A DNA stretch of 64,000 nucleotides from Bacteroidales bacterium (GTDB lineage Bacteria; Bacteroidota; Bacteroidia; Bacteroidales; Muribaculaceae): contig CAAFXO010000001.1 of the NCBI GenBank assembly GCA_900766975.1, positions 1 to 64,000 of the forward strand, read 5' to 3'. The first letter of the stretch is position 1, and each line of letters opens with the position of its first letter. This document shows, one piece after another, positions 18,334 to 27,916 of this stretch. Position numbers and translations under genes: made by a program. The notes beneath the pieces are model-generated. The model was not told where the DNA came from. It made no database searches and was given only the letters and a program-made list of their open reading frames with translations.

Positions 18334-18659
18334 GACCCTCCCCTCCCTCCCGGCTTGAGCCTACTGTTCTCGCCGATTCCATCGGCGAGCCCCTCTAAGC
18401 TAATTCTTCTCTATATCTCATCTCGTTCCTCCTCACCCGCGGATCCTTTACGACTCTCGGGTGAGGAGATTTTTTATCCCCTTTCGGTCGAATTTTTTTA
18501 TCCCTCTCTGATGCAATAATCTCCGATACTTTCCGTTACTATAAAGTGTTATTGTGTAAACACCCCTCGACTCTCTCCTCTCTCTTCCACGACTCTCTCC
18601 TCCGCGATTCTCTCTCCTCTCTTCCACGACTCTCTCCGGTTTATTTAAAAAATTCCCGT
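18334..18659. repeat. Intergenic region with a hairpin repeat and C/T-rich tandem repeats
   Basis: Two features lie in this gap. A hairpin CTCGCCGAT-TCC-ATCGGCGAG (18369-18389) shares its flank CCTACTGTTCT with a second copy inside the GT4 glycosyltransferase gene near 41034. From 18568 to 18637 there is an imperfect tandem array of CGACTCTCTCCTCTCTTCCA-like units on the plus strand. No credible gene is seen. The transporter start is placed at 18660, after this array, and not at the earlier in-frame ATG inside it. Confidence 0.65.
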
Positions 18660-19598
18660 ATGTCTCATCATCATCATCATCACGCCGACTCTCTCTTGCG
18701 ATCTATCCCCGATGAGGGTAGCAGTCAGGCGCGTGCCATCCGACGTGTGGTCCGCATCGGATGTATCATCAATTTTATCCTTATGGGCCTTAAACTCGGC
18801 GCCGGTTATTTCGGCCATTCCGAAGCCCTTTTCGCCGATGGATTCCATTCCCTCAATGATGTCGCTGCCGATATCATAATGCTCATATTCGTCGGCATCT
18901 CTTATCGCAACCCCGATCGCCGTTTCAATTATGGATATGGAAAGTTCGAAACTTTCTCCTCTTTCCTCATGTCTTCTCTCTTGCTCGTGATCTCTATCCT
19001 GATAGCCTTCGAAGCCGGGGAGTCGATCATCGCATATTTCAATGGTGAGGAACTCGACCAACCCGATTTCTGGACCTTCGTCGTAGTTCTCTTCGCCATC
19101 TGCTGCAAGGAGGGGTTGTATCGCTTCTATTCCACCGTGGGAAGACGCGTTGATTCCAAAGCTCTCGTCGCCAACGCATGGCATCATCGCAGCGATGCCC
19201 TCGCTTCCGTGGCTACTCTCGTCGGAGTTTCTTGCGCACATTTCTTCGGCCCCGCCTTCCGAATTTTCGACCCGATTGCTTCGCTCGTCATCGCTTGCTT
19301 CATTTTTATCCCGGCTCTCAGACTATTCATCCCCTCCTTCGCCGAACTTATGGAACATTCCCTCCCCGAGGCGGATGTCGAGAAGGCGCGTGGCTTGATT
19401 TCCGAATCTCCCGATGTTAAAGAGATTGTGTCGATTCGGTCGCGCCGCAACGGCCATTTCCTATTCTTCGATATCGCTGTTAAGGTGGACCCCAACCTCT
19501 CTCTCAATGAGTGCCAGCAGATCTCCAAAGTGATTGAAGATGCTTTCCATAGAGATTTCTGCTCTCATGTCACTCTTTCTTTCAGATTTTTTTCCTAA
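18660..19598 (+). CDS. Cation diffusion facilitator (CDF) family efflux transporter
   Basis: This is a 312-residue CDF/ZnT-type metal exporter. The six membrane segments lie between residues 30 and 215. Metal-site signatures are EALFADGFHSLNDVAADII and ANAWHHRSDALASVATLVG (the HxxxD site). The last 85 residues form the cytoplasmic ferredoxin-like domain ending in CSHVTLSFRFFS. The N-terminus reads MSHHHHHHAD, a natural six-His run that probably binds the transported metal. The chosen start is the Met before this run; an upstream in-frame ATG (18546) would translate a C/T-rich repeat. The transported ion is likely Zn2+, Mn2+ or Fe2+ and cannot be fixed from sequence. Confidence 0.9.
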   Translation: MSHHHHHHADSLLRSIPDEGSSQARAIRRVVRIGCIINFILMGLKLGAGYFGHSEALFADGFHSLNDVAADIIMLIFVGISYRNPDRRFNYGYGKFETFSSFLMSSLLLVISILIAFEAGESIIAYFNGEELDQPDFWTFVVVLFAICCKEGLYRFYSTVGRRVDSKALVANAWHHRSDALASVATLVGVSCAHFFGPAFRIFDPIASLVIACFIFIPALRLFIPSFAELMEHSLPEADVEKARGLISESPDVKEIVSIRSRRNGHFLFFDIAVKVDPNLSLNECQQISKVIEDAFHRDFCSHVTLSFRFFS

Positions 19599-19683
19599 AT
19601 TTGCACTTTGGAATAGACCGGCGTGCATACTCTGTCTCTTTTGATGCTTCTGTTGCATTCTCCCGGCCTAAAGTATTAGAATA

Positions 19684-20880
19684 ATGAAAACTAACGTAGC
19701 AGTATTTTTCGGAGGTCGTTCCGTCGAGCATGAGATCTCCGTGATTTCAGCCCTCCAGGCTATCAATGCATTCGACCCGGATAAGTATAATATCATCCCT
19801 GTTTATATCTCTAAGCAGGGAAGATGGTTCACAGGTGATAACCTTCTGAATCTGAAGAATTATAAAAACCTCGATACCCTCACCGCTGAGGCTACCGAGG
19901 TGTTCATGCGCCCCGAATATGGCGATTACAACCTCTATCAGGCGAAAACGTCATTCCTCTCGCGTCGTAACCCCATAGTCGCTACTCTCCATGTCGCCAT
20001 CCCCGTGCTCCATGGCACCAACGGCGAGGATGGTATCTTCGAAGGACTCCTCGAGACTATCGGCATCCCTTTCGCCGGCTGTAACACCCTCTCTTCTGCC
20101 AATGGCATGGATAAAATCACCATGAAGATGATCCTTAACGCTGAGGGTATTCCCGTGGTGGACTATGTCTGGTTCACCGACTGTCAGTGGAACGCCGGAC
20201 ATGATGAGATATTACAAAAAATCGAGTCCAAACTCGGTTACCCCGTTATCGTTAAGCCTGCCAACCTCGGATCTTCCGTCGGCATCGGCACTGCCGCCGA
20301 CCGCGATGAACTCATCGAACGTATCAATAATGCCGAGAAGTTCTCACAGCGTATCATCGTCGAGCACATGGTAGAGCAGCTCAAGGAGATCAACTGCTCC
20401 GTACTCGGTGACGCCGACGACCATATCAGCTCCGTATGCGAAGAGCCTATCAAGAGCGGTAAGTTCCTATCTTACGAAGATAAGTATATGGGCGGCACCA
20501 AGACCAACCAAGGCATGCAGTCCAGCGATAAGAGAATACCCGCCGAACTCCCCGAGCAGGTCAGCGATCGTATCCGTTTCATCGCCGGCGAAACCTTCAG
20601 AGTCCTCTCTTGCCATGGCGTAAGCCGCGTAGATGTCATGATCGATGAGAAGGATAATGCCATCTATGTCAATGAGATCAATACCATCCCCGGATCTCTC
20701 TCTTTCTATCTCTGGGAAGCATCCGGGATTTCCTTCACTCAACTGATGGATCGACTCGTCGCTCTCGCTCTCAAGCGCAAACGCGCCACCGATCGCAAGA
20801 CTTTCACCTACGATCGTAATATCTTCGCCCTCGGCGGCGGCACTAAGGGTGCTAAAGGTGCCAAGGGCTCAAAAATGTAA
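19684..20880 (+). CDS. ddl: D-alanine--D-alanine ligase
   Basis: This 398-residue ATP-grasp ligase joins two D-Ala for peptidoglycan. Signatures are VAVFFGGRSVEHEISVISAL at the N-terminus, YPVIVKPANLGSSVGIG (ATP-grasp lysine region) and the metal-binding YVNEINTIPGSLSFYLWEAS. The length and the long insert after PVYISKQGRWF fit the larger Ddl type. A TAAATTTG box at 19596-19603 overlaps the end of the CDF gene and could be its own promoter. The C-terminus is a short Gly/Lys-rich tail (GAKGAKGSKM). Confidence 0.93.
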   Translation: MKTNVAVFFGGRSVEHEISVISALQAINAFDPDKYNIIPVYISKQGRWFTGDNLLNLKNYKNLDTLTAEATEVFMRPEYGDYNLYQAKTSFLSRRNPIVATLHVAIPVLHGTNGEDGIFEGLLETIGIPFAGCNTLSSANGMDKITMKMILNAEGIPVVDYVWFTDCQWNAGHDEILQKIESKLGYPVIVKPANLGSSVGIGTAADRDELIERINNAEKFSQRIIVEHMVEQLKEINCSVLGDADDHISSVCEEPIKSGKFLSYEDKYMGGTKTNQGMQSSDKRIPAELPEQVSDRIRFIAGETFRVLSCHGVSRVDVMIDEKDNAIYVNEINTIPGSLSFYLWEASGISFTQLMDRLVALALKRKRATDRKTFTYDRNIFALGGGTKGAKGAKGSKM

Positions 20881-20919
20881 TATGATACCCCTGTATAATT
20901 TATTCATATCCTCCATTTT

Positions 20920-23900
20920 ATGAAACATTTTAAGGAATATAGCAAACAACTCAACCTCTCTGACATCAATAAGGAGATGCTCGAGGTCTGGGATGCTCAA
21001 TCGCTGTTCGAACGCTCTATGAAGGAGCGCGAAGGTTGCCCATCTTTCGTTTTCTATGAAGGTCCCCCTTCTGCCAATGGTATGCCCGGAATCCACCATG
21101 TCATGGCGCGTACCATCAAGGATATCGTCTGCCGTTACAAGACCATGAAGGGTTTCCATGTAAAACGCAAAGCCGGCTGGGATACTCATGGTCTCCCCGT
21201 CGAACTCGGCGTCGAAAAAACTTTGGGTATTAATAAGGAGGATATAGGCAAGAAGATTTCTGTCGATGAGTATAACGCCGCTTGCCGCCGCGAGGTCATG
21301 AAGTATACTAAGGAGTGGACCGACCTTACACATAAGATGGGGTATTGGGTCGATCTCGAAAATCCTTATATCACTTACGATAATCGTTATATCGAGTCTG
21401 TGTGGTGGCTCCTCGCCCAACTCTATAAGAAGGGTTTCCTCTATAAGGGTTATACCATCCAACCATATTCTCCCGCTGCCGGTACCGGCCTCAGCTCGCA
21501 TGAGCTCAACCAGCCCGGTTGCTACCGCGATGTCAAGGACCTTACTGCTACTGTACTCTTCGACATCGTCGACCCAAAGTCCGAAATGCAGGGCTGGGGA
21601 CGCCCCTGTTTCATGGCTTGGACCACAACACCATGGACTCTCCCCTCGAACACCGCACTCTGCGTCGGCCCCAAGTTCGATTATGTCGCAGTCCGTACTT
21701 TCAATCCATACACCGGCGAGAAAATCACCGTAGTTCTCGCCGAGGTGCTCCTCCCCGCTTATTTCAAGAAGGATGCCGATAAGGTTGCCCTCGAGGAGTA
21801 TAAGCCCGGCGATAAACTCGTGCCTTATCAGATCGTAGGCCGATGGACCGGCGAGCAACTCGTCGGCATGCATTATAAGCAACTTATGCCTTGGGTCAAA
21901 CCCACCGAACGCGTCGATGAGTTCGCTCCGGACTATGTCAAGGAGTATGCCGCTGCTCATCCCGATAAGGTTTATAAGGTCGCCAATGATTCGTTCGTTG
22001 AAATCTCGGAGTGCGCTTTCCGCGTTATCCCCGGCGATTATGTCACCACCGACGATGGTACCGGCATCGTGCATATCGCTCCCACTTTCGGTGCCGACGA
22101 CGCCAAGGTGGCTAAGGCTGCTTCCATCCCACCCCTCTTTATGATCAATCTGAAGGGGGAAACGCGCCCTATGGTCGACCTCACCGGTAAGTTCTACCTC
22201 ACCGAGGATCTCGCTGAGACGTTCGTCGATATTTGCGTCAATAAGGAGGCTTACGCTGAGTATGCCGGACGCTTCGTCAAGAATGCTTACGATCCTCGCT
22301 ACACCAAGGATGGCCGCTATGATGAGGCTGCCGCACTCGCCGACGATGACCTCAACGTCGACCTCTGCATCGCTCTCAAGAAGGATAGCAAGGCTTTCCG
22401 CACCGAAAAGCATGTCCACAATTATCCCCACTGCTGGCGCACCGATAAGCCTGTGCTATATTATCCCCTCGATAGCTGGTTCATCCGCACTCCTATGGCG
22501 CGCAATCGCCTCCTCGAACTCAATGAGACTATCAAGTGGAAACCGGCTGCAACCGGAACCGGTCGCTTCGGCAAGTGGCTCGAAAATGTTCAGGATTGGA
22601 ACCTCTCCCGCTCTCGCTATTGGGGTACTCCGCTCCCCATCTGGCGCACTGAGGATGGCCGCGAGGAAATAATCATCGAAAGCTATCAGCAACTCTACGA
22701 CCTCATCGAAGTCTCCGTCGATAAGGGTTTCATGTCTTCCAATCCCCTCAAGGTTAAGGGATTCGTGCCCGGCGATTATTCCGCTGAAAATTACGACCGT
22801 ATCGACATCCACCGTCCTTACGTCGACCATATCATCCTCGTCTCTGAGTCGGGCAATCCTATGAAGCGCGAAACTGACCTGATCGACGTTTGGTTCGATT
22901 CCGGTGCCATGCCTTACGCTCAGATCCATTATCCCTTCGAAAATAAGGAACTCCTCGATTCGGGTGAGGTATATCCCGCCGATTTCATCGCCGAGGGTGT
23001 AGACCAGACTCGTGGCTGGTTCTTTACGCTCCATGCCATCGCTACTATGGTCTTCGATTCTGTCGCTTATAAGGCAGTAATCTCTAATGGTCTCGTGCTC
23101 GATAAGTTCGGCAATAAGATGTCGAAGCGTCTGGGCAATGCTATCGACCCGTTCGGTAATATCGAGCGTTTCGGCATCGACCCCGTACGCTGGTACATGA
23201 TCTCGAATTCCGCTCCTTGGGATAATCTGAAGTATGACGAAGCAGGCGTCGAGGAGGTGAGCCGTAAACTCTTCTCTACTCTCTACAACACCTATAAGTT
23301 CTTCGCCCTCTATGCTAATGTCGATGGATTTACCGGCGCCGAACCGGCTGTCGACCTCGCCAAGCGCCCCGATATCGACCGTTGGATCCTTTCGCTTCTC
23401 AATTCGCTGATCCGCGAAGTCGAGGAGGCTCTCGACGATTATGAGCCCACCAAGGCTGCGCGTGCCATCGAGACGTTCGTCAACGACCATCTCTCCAACT
23501 GGTATGTCCGCCTCAATCGTAAACGCTTCTGGTCGAATGGCGCCGCTGAGGATAAGCTCGCCGCTTATCAGACCCTCTTCGAGTGTCTCAAGACTGTTGC
23601 CCTCCTAATGGCGCCTTTCTCGCCGTTCTATTCTGATAAACTCTACGCCGACTTGATGGCTCCTTCACTCCCCGAGGGTGAGTATGTGTCTGTCCATCTT
23701 GCCGATTTCCCCAAGGTCGATGACGCTGCTATAGATCCCGCTCTCGAACGTAGCATGAACCTCGCGCAGGTGGCTACTTCCAATGTGCTCGCCCTCCGCC
23801 GTAAGGTCAATATCAAAGTGCGTCAGCCACTCTCCACTCTCTCGATCCCTGTCGTAGATGAGGAGCAACGCCGTTCGTTCGAGGCTGTCAAGGATATAAT

Positions 23901-24483
23901 CCTCGATGAGGTCAACGTTAAGTCGATCAAACTCGTCGATAATGAGGAGTCGGGGCTCGTGAAGCGTGTCAAGGCTGATTTCAAGAAACTCGGCCCCAAG
24001 TATGGCAAGATCATGAAAGACCTCGGCAAGGCTATCACCGCCATGTCGCAGAAGGATATCGCTTCGCTTGAGAAGGCTGGCGAGTTTATGTTCGTCGACC
24101 TCCCCGGTGAGCCGGTCGTAACTCTCGATGATGTCGAGGTTATCCCCGAGGATATCCCCGGTTGGCTCGTTTCTAATGAGGGTAATGTCACTGTCGCTCT
24201 CGATGTCACCATCACCCCCGAACTTAAAAATGAGGGTATGGCGCGTGAACTCATCAACCGTATCCAGAATATCCGCAAGTCTTCCGATTTCGAGATAACA
24301 GACCGCGTTAGCGTTACCCTCACTCCTACTCCCTCTGTACTCGCTGCCGTCGAGGCGTTCGGCGATTATATCGCCACTCAGGTGCTCGCCACCAAAATCG
24401 CTTTCTCCGACGAGTTCGCCGGTGACGATGTGGTCGAACTCGATGTCGATGGTGAGAAGATCTTCGTGCGCGTTAAGCGTTGA
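20920..24483 (+). CDS. ileS: Isoleucyl-tRNA synthetase (IleRS2-like long form)
   Basis: This 1187-residue class Ia synthetase has the HIGH-equivalent motif in GPPSANGMPGIHHVMAR, a connective peptide editing domain with YCPDG-type region replaced by the family's TTPWTLPSN and DDGTGIVHIAPTFG blocks, the KMSKS-equivalent KFGNKMSKRLGN near residue 735, and the tRNA-binding anticodon domain. The length and the eukaryote-like sequence fit the IleRS type 2 group, several members of which are naturally mupirocin-resistant. Whether this one is has not been tested here. It lies 39 bases after ddl and upstream of lspA. Confidence 0.95.
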   Translation: MKHFKEYSKQLNLSDINKEMLEVWDAQSLFERSMKEREGCPSFVFYEGPPSANGMPGIHHVMARTIKDIVCRYKTMKGFHVKRKAGWDTHGLPVELGVEKTLGINKEDIGKKISVDEYNAACRREVMKYTKEWTDLTHKMGYWVDLENPYITYDNRYIESVWWLLAQLYKKGFLYKGYTIQPYSPAAGTGLSSHELNQPGCYRDVKDLTATVLFDIVDPKSEMQGWGRPCFMAWTTTPWTLPSNTALCVGPKFDYVAVRTFNPYTGEKITVVLAEVLLPAYFKKDADKVALEEYKPGDKLVPYQIVGRWTGEQLVGMHYKQLMPWVKPTERVDEFAPDYVKEYAAAHPDKVYKVANDSFVEISECAFRVIPGDYVTTDDGTGIVHIAPTFGADDAKVAKAASIPPLFMINLKGETRPMVDLTGKFYLTEDLAETFVDICVNKEAYAEYAGRFVKNAYDPRYTKDGRYDEAAALADDDLNVDLCIALKKDSKAFRTEKHVHNYPHCWRTDKPVLYYPLDSWFIRTPMARNRLLELNETIKWKPAATGTGRFGKWLENVQDWNLSRSRYWGTPLPIWRTEDGREEIIIESYQQLYDLIEVSVDKGFMSSNPLKVKGFVPGDYSAENYDRIDIHRPYVDHIILVSESGNPMKRETDLIDVWFDSGAMPYAQIHYPFENKELLDSGEVYPADFIAEGVDQTRGWFFTLHAIATMVFDSVAYKAVISNGLVLDKFGNKMSKRLGNAIDPFGNIERFGIDPVRWYMISNSAPWDNLKYDEAGVEEVSRKLFSTLYNTYKFFALYANVDGFTGAEPAVDLAKRPDIDRWILSLLNSLIREVEEALDDYEPTKAARAIETFVNDHLSNWYVRLNRKRFWSNGAAEDKLAAYQTLFECLKTVALLMAPFSPFYSDKLYADLMAPSLPEGEYVSVHLADFPKVDDAAIDPALERSMNLAQVATSNVLALRRKVNIKVRQPLSTLSIPVVDEEQRRSFEAVKDIILDEVNVKSIKLVDNEESGLVKRVKADFKKLGPKYGKIMKDLGKAITAMSQKDIASLEKAGEFMFVDLPGEPVVTLDDVEVIPEDIPGWLVSNEGNVTVALDVTITPELKNEGMARELINRIQNIRKSSDFEITDRVSVTLTPTPSVLAAVEAFGDYIATQVLATKIAFSDEFAGDDVVELDVDGEKIFVRVKR

Positions 24484-24538
24484 TCGATCTCTCATCCATA
24501 TCTTTTGTTACACTGATTCGCGATAATTTTTTGCGATT

Positions 24539-25258
24539 ATGTCTGATTCTATTTCACCTATCAATACGCGTGACGCCGAAGGAGTTAGTCCCTCGGCGTT
24601 GCGCCATTATCTCGGGTGGATCGCCGCCGCTGTCATCATACTCCTCCTCGTGGCTGACCAGGTCATCAAGATCTGGGTCAAAACTCATTTCTACCTCGGC
24701 GAGGATTATGAGATCTGCTCTTGGTTCCACCTCCGTTTTATCGAAAATAATGGCATGGCTTTCGGCCTCGAACTCTGGAATAAACTCCTCCTTACGTTCG
24801 GCCGTATCGTCGCCGTCGCCGGCTTGATATGGTGCCTCCGTAAGGCTATCGCTCACACCGAACTCCGATCCGGGTTCATCATCGCTCTCGCTATGATCAC
24901 TGCCGGTGCTGCCGGCAATATCTTCGATTGCATTTTCTATGGCGTCATCTTCGATGCCCCATTCCCCCCGGAGGTCGCTTCTATTTGCCCCGATGCCGGC
25001 GGGTATGCCAACTGGTTCGAAGGTAGGGTAGTGGATATGTTCTATTTCCCATTCTTCGACTTCTATTGGCCTGAGTGGATGCCTTTCATTGGTGGATCTT
25101 ATTTCGAGTTTTTCGCCTATATTTTCAATGTCGCTGACGCATCTATCTGCGTGGGGCTCGCTCTGATGCTTTTCTTCTTTAATTCTGATATGCAACACGC
25201 TTTCTCCCTCGCCGATAATAAGCTGAAACACCTCTTTAAGAAGCCTGACTCCAAGTAG
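24539..25258 (+). CDS. lspA: Lipoprotein signal peptidase (signal peptidase II)
   Basis: This 239-residue inner-membrane aspartic protease cleaves prolipoprotein signal peptides. The conserved blocks are VADQVIKIWVK (first membrane span), FIENNGMAFGL, AGAAGNIFDCIFYGVIFD and FEGRVVDMFYFPFF (first catalytic Asp), and FNVADASICVGLALML (second catalytic Asp). An insert of about 45 residues between the catalytic spans (DAPFPPEVASICPDAGGYAN) is typical of Bacteroidetes LspA. Many relatives have a DksA-type gene between ileS and lspA, but here the gap is only 55 bases and empty. Confidence 0.95.
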   Translation: MSDSISPINTRDAEGVSPSALRHYLGWIAAAVIILLLVADQVIKIWVKTHFYLGEDYEICSWFHLRFIENNGMAFGLELWNKLLLTFGRIVAVAGLIWCLRKAIAHTELRSGFIIALAMITAGAAGNIFDCIFYGVIFDAPFPPEVASICPDAGGYANWFEGRVVDMFYFPFFDFYWPEWMPFIGGSYFEFFAYIFNVADASICVGLALMLFFFNSDMQHAFSLADNKLKHLFKKPDSK

Positions 25259-25269
25259 TGTTTTATATC

Positions 25270-26169
25270 ATGGATATCCGTAAGTTTTTCCTCTTTTGTT
25301 GCTTGGCGCTGTTCTTCTCTTGCGTCAAACGCCCCGATGGCGTCTTGTCCGATAGCGAGATGATACCCATCCTTGCCGATATCCAGATCGCTGAAGCTTA
25401 CGTCCGAACCACATCTCTGACCCACAACGACCCTCGCAGCGAGCTGCTCGTCAATTATGTCCTCGACAACCATGGTGTGTCGCGCGCCGAGTTCGACTCT
25501 ACTATGGCGTGGTATGGCAGAAACACCGATAAGTATTATGCCATCTGCGAGAAGGTCGAAAAGCGTATCGCCAAGCGCCGTGATAAGTTCGATGGCCTCA
25601 CTCCAATCTCTGACGAGTCTGCCGATGATATCTGGTCTTATCCCCGTTTCGCTCTCGTCTCCCACAACTCCGGATCGAATGCCATCGAGTTCTCAATCCC
25701 TACTTCCGGCGTCAAACCGGGTGAACGTCTCCAACTCAAGATGCGTACCAACGAACTCTTCTTCGGCACCGCCATTCTCGGTGTCGAGTATGAGAATGGT
25801 CTGAAGTCTTACGTATTCCGCAATTACACCTCCGTCAAACGAATCAAACTCGCATTTCAGACCGACTCCGCACAACGTGTGAGCCGTGTCTTCGGCAATT
25901 TCGCCTTCACCGAGGAGGCGCGAATCCCTCAATGGCTTGACAGTATCTCCCTGACCATCCTCCCCTTCGACACCCTCGAATACCAAACCATCCATGGCCA
26001 GCGCTTCGCCCGTACCCCCGTGCGCCGTCGCCCCATCCACCCCGACTCCCTCCCCTCTTCAGCCGGTGTCAACCCTCTCCCCGGTTCCGTGACCTCTCAA
26101 CCCTCCTCACCCGCCAACCCCGGATTCGACCCCGGCCAAGGCCCCAAAAAGTCCATTATTATTGATTAA
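25270..26169 (+). CDS. DUF4296-domain lipoprotein
   Basis: This is a 299-residue protein. The signal MDIRKFFLFCCLALFFSCVK ends in a lipobox with the modified Cys, so it is a direct client of the LspA encoded immediately upstream. Residues 25-120 match DUF4296 (SDSEMIPILADIQIAEAYV, RAEFDSTMAWYGRN). The rest is a beta-rich region followed by a Pro/Ser-rich tail (PLPGSVTSQPSSPANPGFD). The ATG at 25270 is preferred to an in-frame codon at 25258 because it gives the shorter, cleaner signal. Its function is unknown. Confidence 0.85.
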   Translation: MDIRKFFLFCCLALFFSCVKRPDGVLSDSEMIPILADIQIAEAYVRTTSLTHNDPRSELLVNYVLDNHGVSRAEFDSTMAWYGRNTDKYYAICEKVEKRIAKRRDKFDGLTPISDESADDIWSYPRFALVSHNSGSNAIEFSIPTSGVKPGERLQLKMRTNELFFGTAILGVEYENGLKSYVFRNYTSVKRIKLAFQTDSAQRVSRVFGNFAFTEEARIPQWLDSISLTILPFDTLEYQTIHGQRFARTPVRRRPIHPDSLPSSAGVNPLPGSVTSQPSSPANPGFDPGQGPKKSIIID

Positions 26170-26904
26170 GGAATGCGCTCTAAAGCCGAATCGGTTCTTG
26201 TGGGTGAGCTTTAGCTCGCTATGATAATTATCTCTTTTTATGCCACTCCTTCTGATTGCTCCTTCCATCTCGATCTGCAACGGCTCTGACTCCCCCGGAG
26301 TCCATCACTCTGCCATACTCGAATTCGATGCCCCGGGATTCTCATCCATCTCCGATTTATACCTCTCTCTGAAAAGAGGCAACAATATACCTGTCACCCC
26401 CATCTCCATATCCCCCTGCCTCGCCGAGACCCCATTCACCATCCAAGCCGAAGCCCCCATCACCCTTACCCCCATCACCCCCACCTCGCCGACCTCCCCC
26501 GCCACCCATCTCCTCGCCATGCCTTAAACCCTCCTCCCCACGCCACCCATATCCACGCTATGCCTTAGCTACTCCTCCCGACCCCTTTTTAGCCACCCTT
26601 GACTCCTCCCCTTCGTCAGCTTGGTTCTGTGTGAGTGCCTTTGCTCTCTGTTGCCACCTTTATACATGCCCCGTTATGCAAAAAATTCCGTTTTATTGTA
26701 TGCGTTGACATCTTTTTTTAATTTTTTTTGCCTTTTTTCTTGCTTTTCCTCTTTTTTGATTGTAACTTTGCGTCCGTATGCGGTAATCCGATTGCCTCCC
26801 CGGCTCCGGTTTATCTCTTACTCCTATCTATTCAATCTGAAGTATAACCCCAAAAATAGCCTGCCTATAGCCCACGTTTACTCAAATCAAACCAACAATT
26901 AAGC
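26170..26904. other. Intergenic region with degenerate interspersed repeats and the sigma-factor promoter
   Basis: There is no convincing gene; a 95-codon open frame at 26240-26527 is Ser/Thr/Pro-rich and low in complexity. Repeat traces are GGTGAGCTTTAGCTCGC near 26200 and a full copy of the CTTCGTCAGCTTGGTTCTGT family at 26611-26650. The sequence GGAATGCGCTCTAAAGC at 26171 resembles the outer end of the palindromic element described at 43805-43968. The promoter of the next gene lies at 26740-26770. Confidence 0.55.
26740..26770 (+). promoter_or_regulatory. Promoter of the ECF sigma-factor gene
   Basis: TTG at 26740-26742, 20 bases, then TAACTTTG at 26763-26770. This fits the housekeeping Bacteroidetes promoter and gives a leader of about 130 bases before the ATG at 26905. 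Confidence 0.7.
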
Positions 26905-27495
26905 ATGGCAAAATCAACTATTCTCACTGACGAAATGCTCGTCAGAGAGTATGCTGAAGGTAACAACGACGCGTTCGATACCCTTCTCCGCCGTCATCAA
27001 GACCGCATTTATAGCTACATACTTCGGGTCATCAAAAACGAAGATGTCGCCAACGATATCTTTCAAGAGACTTTCGTTAAGGCTATTATGACTATCCGAC
27101 AGGGACGTTATACCGAAAATGGTAAATTCCCCGCCTGGATCTCTCGTATCGCCCACAATCTTATCATTGATTATTACCGCCAAGAAAAGTCGGAAAACCT
27201 CCAAAGTGTCGACCTCACTGAAGTCGATATCCTCAATCGTCGAGATCTTTGCGAGGATACTATCGAAGATGTGATCATCACCGACCAGATCTTCGCTGAT
27301 GTCAAATACCTTATCGAGGAGCTCCCCGACTTGCAAAAGGAGGTCCTAAAGATGAGATATTACCAAGGTCTAAGCTTCAAGGAAATAGCTGAACTCACCG
27401 GCGTAAGCATCAACACCGCCCTCGGACGCATGCGCTACGCCATCCTCAATCTCCGCCGTATAGCCCACGACAAAGACATAATCCTAACAATATAA
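26905..27495 (+). CDS. ECF-type RNA polymerase sigma factor (sigma-70 family)
   Basis: This 196-residue sigma factor has region 2 in DAFDTLLRRHQDRIYSYILR and DIFQETFVKAI (core binding and -10 recognition), FPAWISRIAHNLIIDYYRQ, and region 4 in LPDLQKEVLKMRYYQGLSFKEIAELTGVSINTALGRMRYAI, a clear helix-turn-helix. ECF factors redirect RNA polymerase to stress or envelope genes. No anti-sigma gene follows: the next 900 bases are non-coding and end in an unrelated gene. It may therefore belong to the group used constitutively in Bacteroidetes or be controlled from elsewhere. Confidence 0.93.
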   Translation: MAKSTILTDEMLVREYAEGNNDAFDTLLRRHQDRIYSYILRVIKNEDVANDIFQETFVKAIMTIRQGRYTENGKFPAWISRIAHNLIIDYYRQEKSENLQSVDLTEVDILNRRDLCEDTIEDVIITDQIFADVKYLIEELPDLQKEVLKMRYYQGLSFKEIAELTGVSINTALGRMRYAILNLRRIAHDKDIILTI

Positions 27496-27551
27496 TCCTC
27501 CATCTCTCCTATACCCACCCTCCCCATTTTTCCTCTCCATCCTCCCACATC

Positions 27552-27577
27552 AAGCCCGCCAAAAGCGGGCTTCCCTC
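27552..27577 (+). terminator. Terminator after the sigma-factor gene
   Basis: Stem AAGCCCGC-CAAAA-GCGGGCTT (27552-27572) followed by CCCTCTTTT, 57 bases after the stop codon. Confidence 0.65.
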
Positions 27578-27664
27578 TTTTGTCTTCGGGTGGCGAGCGG
27601 AGCTGTTTGTCTTTGGGTGTTACGGCGTAGCCTCTTTTGTCTTCGGGTGGCGAGCGGAGCGAGC
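27575..27664. repeat. Interspersed repeat TTTGTCTTCGGGTGGCGAGCG, tandem copies
   Basis: Two near-identical copies (27575-27605 and 27632-27664) flank a diverged one (27607-27630, TGTTTGTCTTTGGGTGTTAC). Related copies occur at 30168, at 39177 next to a stop codon, and at 41067 inside the GT4 gene. Confidence 0.7.
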
Positions 27665-27840
27665 TTTTCCCTTACACTCCTCGTCATGCTTATAAAAGAA
27701 TAAGGGCGTAAACTTAATTACTCCCTTATGATTCTTTTTTTTGTTAATCACTTGACGTCGGCAGGTCCGCTTCCCTTTTTTTTCGAGTCTTTCCGCGGTA
27801 TCAGACCTTCCTTTGTTTTCTCTTCGCAGAGATCATTTCG

Positions 27841-27876
27841 CCCCTACGACCCCAAAAATTTTAAGGAACGCGCTCT
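27841..27876 (-). repeat. Palindromic element E, single right arm (copy E1)
   Basis: About 36 bases matching the right arm of the complete element at 43805-43968: it reads CCTACGACCCC, AAAAATTTTAAGG and AACGCGCTCT in order. No facing left arm is seen within several hundred bases. Confidence 0.75.
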
Positions 27877-27916
27877 TAAGATCGCTTACCTTCTAATCGC
27901 GTCTTAATTCACGATC

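Noticed and set aside
18660..18683. Cloning-vector His tag contamination
   Set aside because: The six-His codons are in a normal CDF gene with normal flanks and Bacteroidetes-type neighbours; no vector sequence is present.
20869..22431. Long open frame (about 520 codons) antisense to ileS
   Set aside because: It is a by-product of the codon bias of ileS; the product has no family features and similar antisense frames lie over iorA, the aminotransferase, the CoA transferase and glnS.
26240..26527. 95-codon frame after the DUF4296 gene
   Set aside because: Ser/Thr/Pro-rich, low in complexity, no promoter or family, within repeat-rich DNA.
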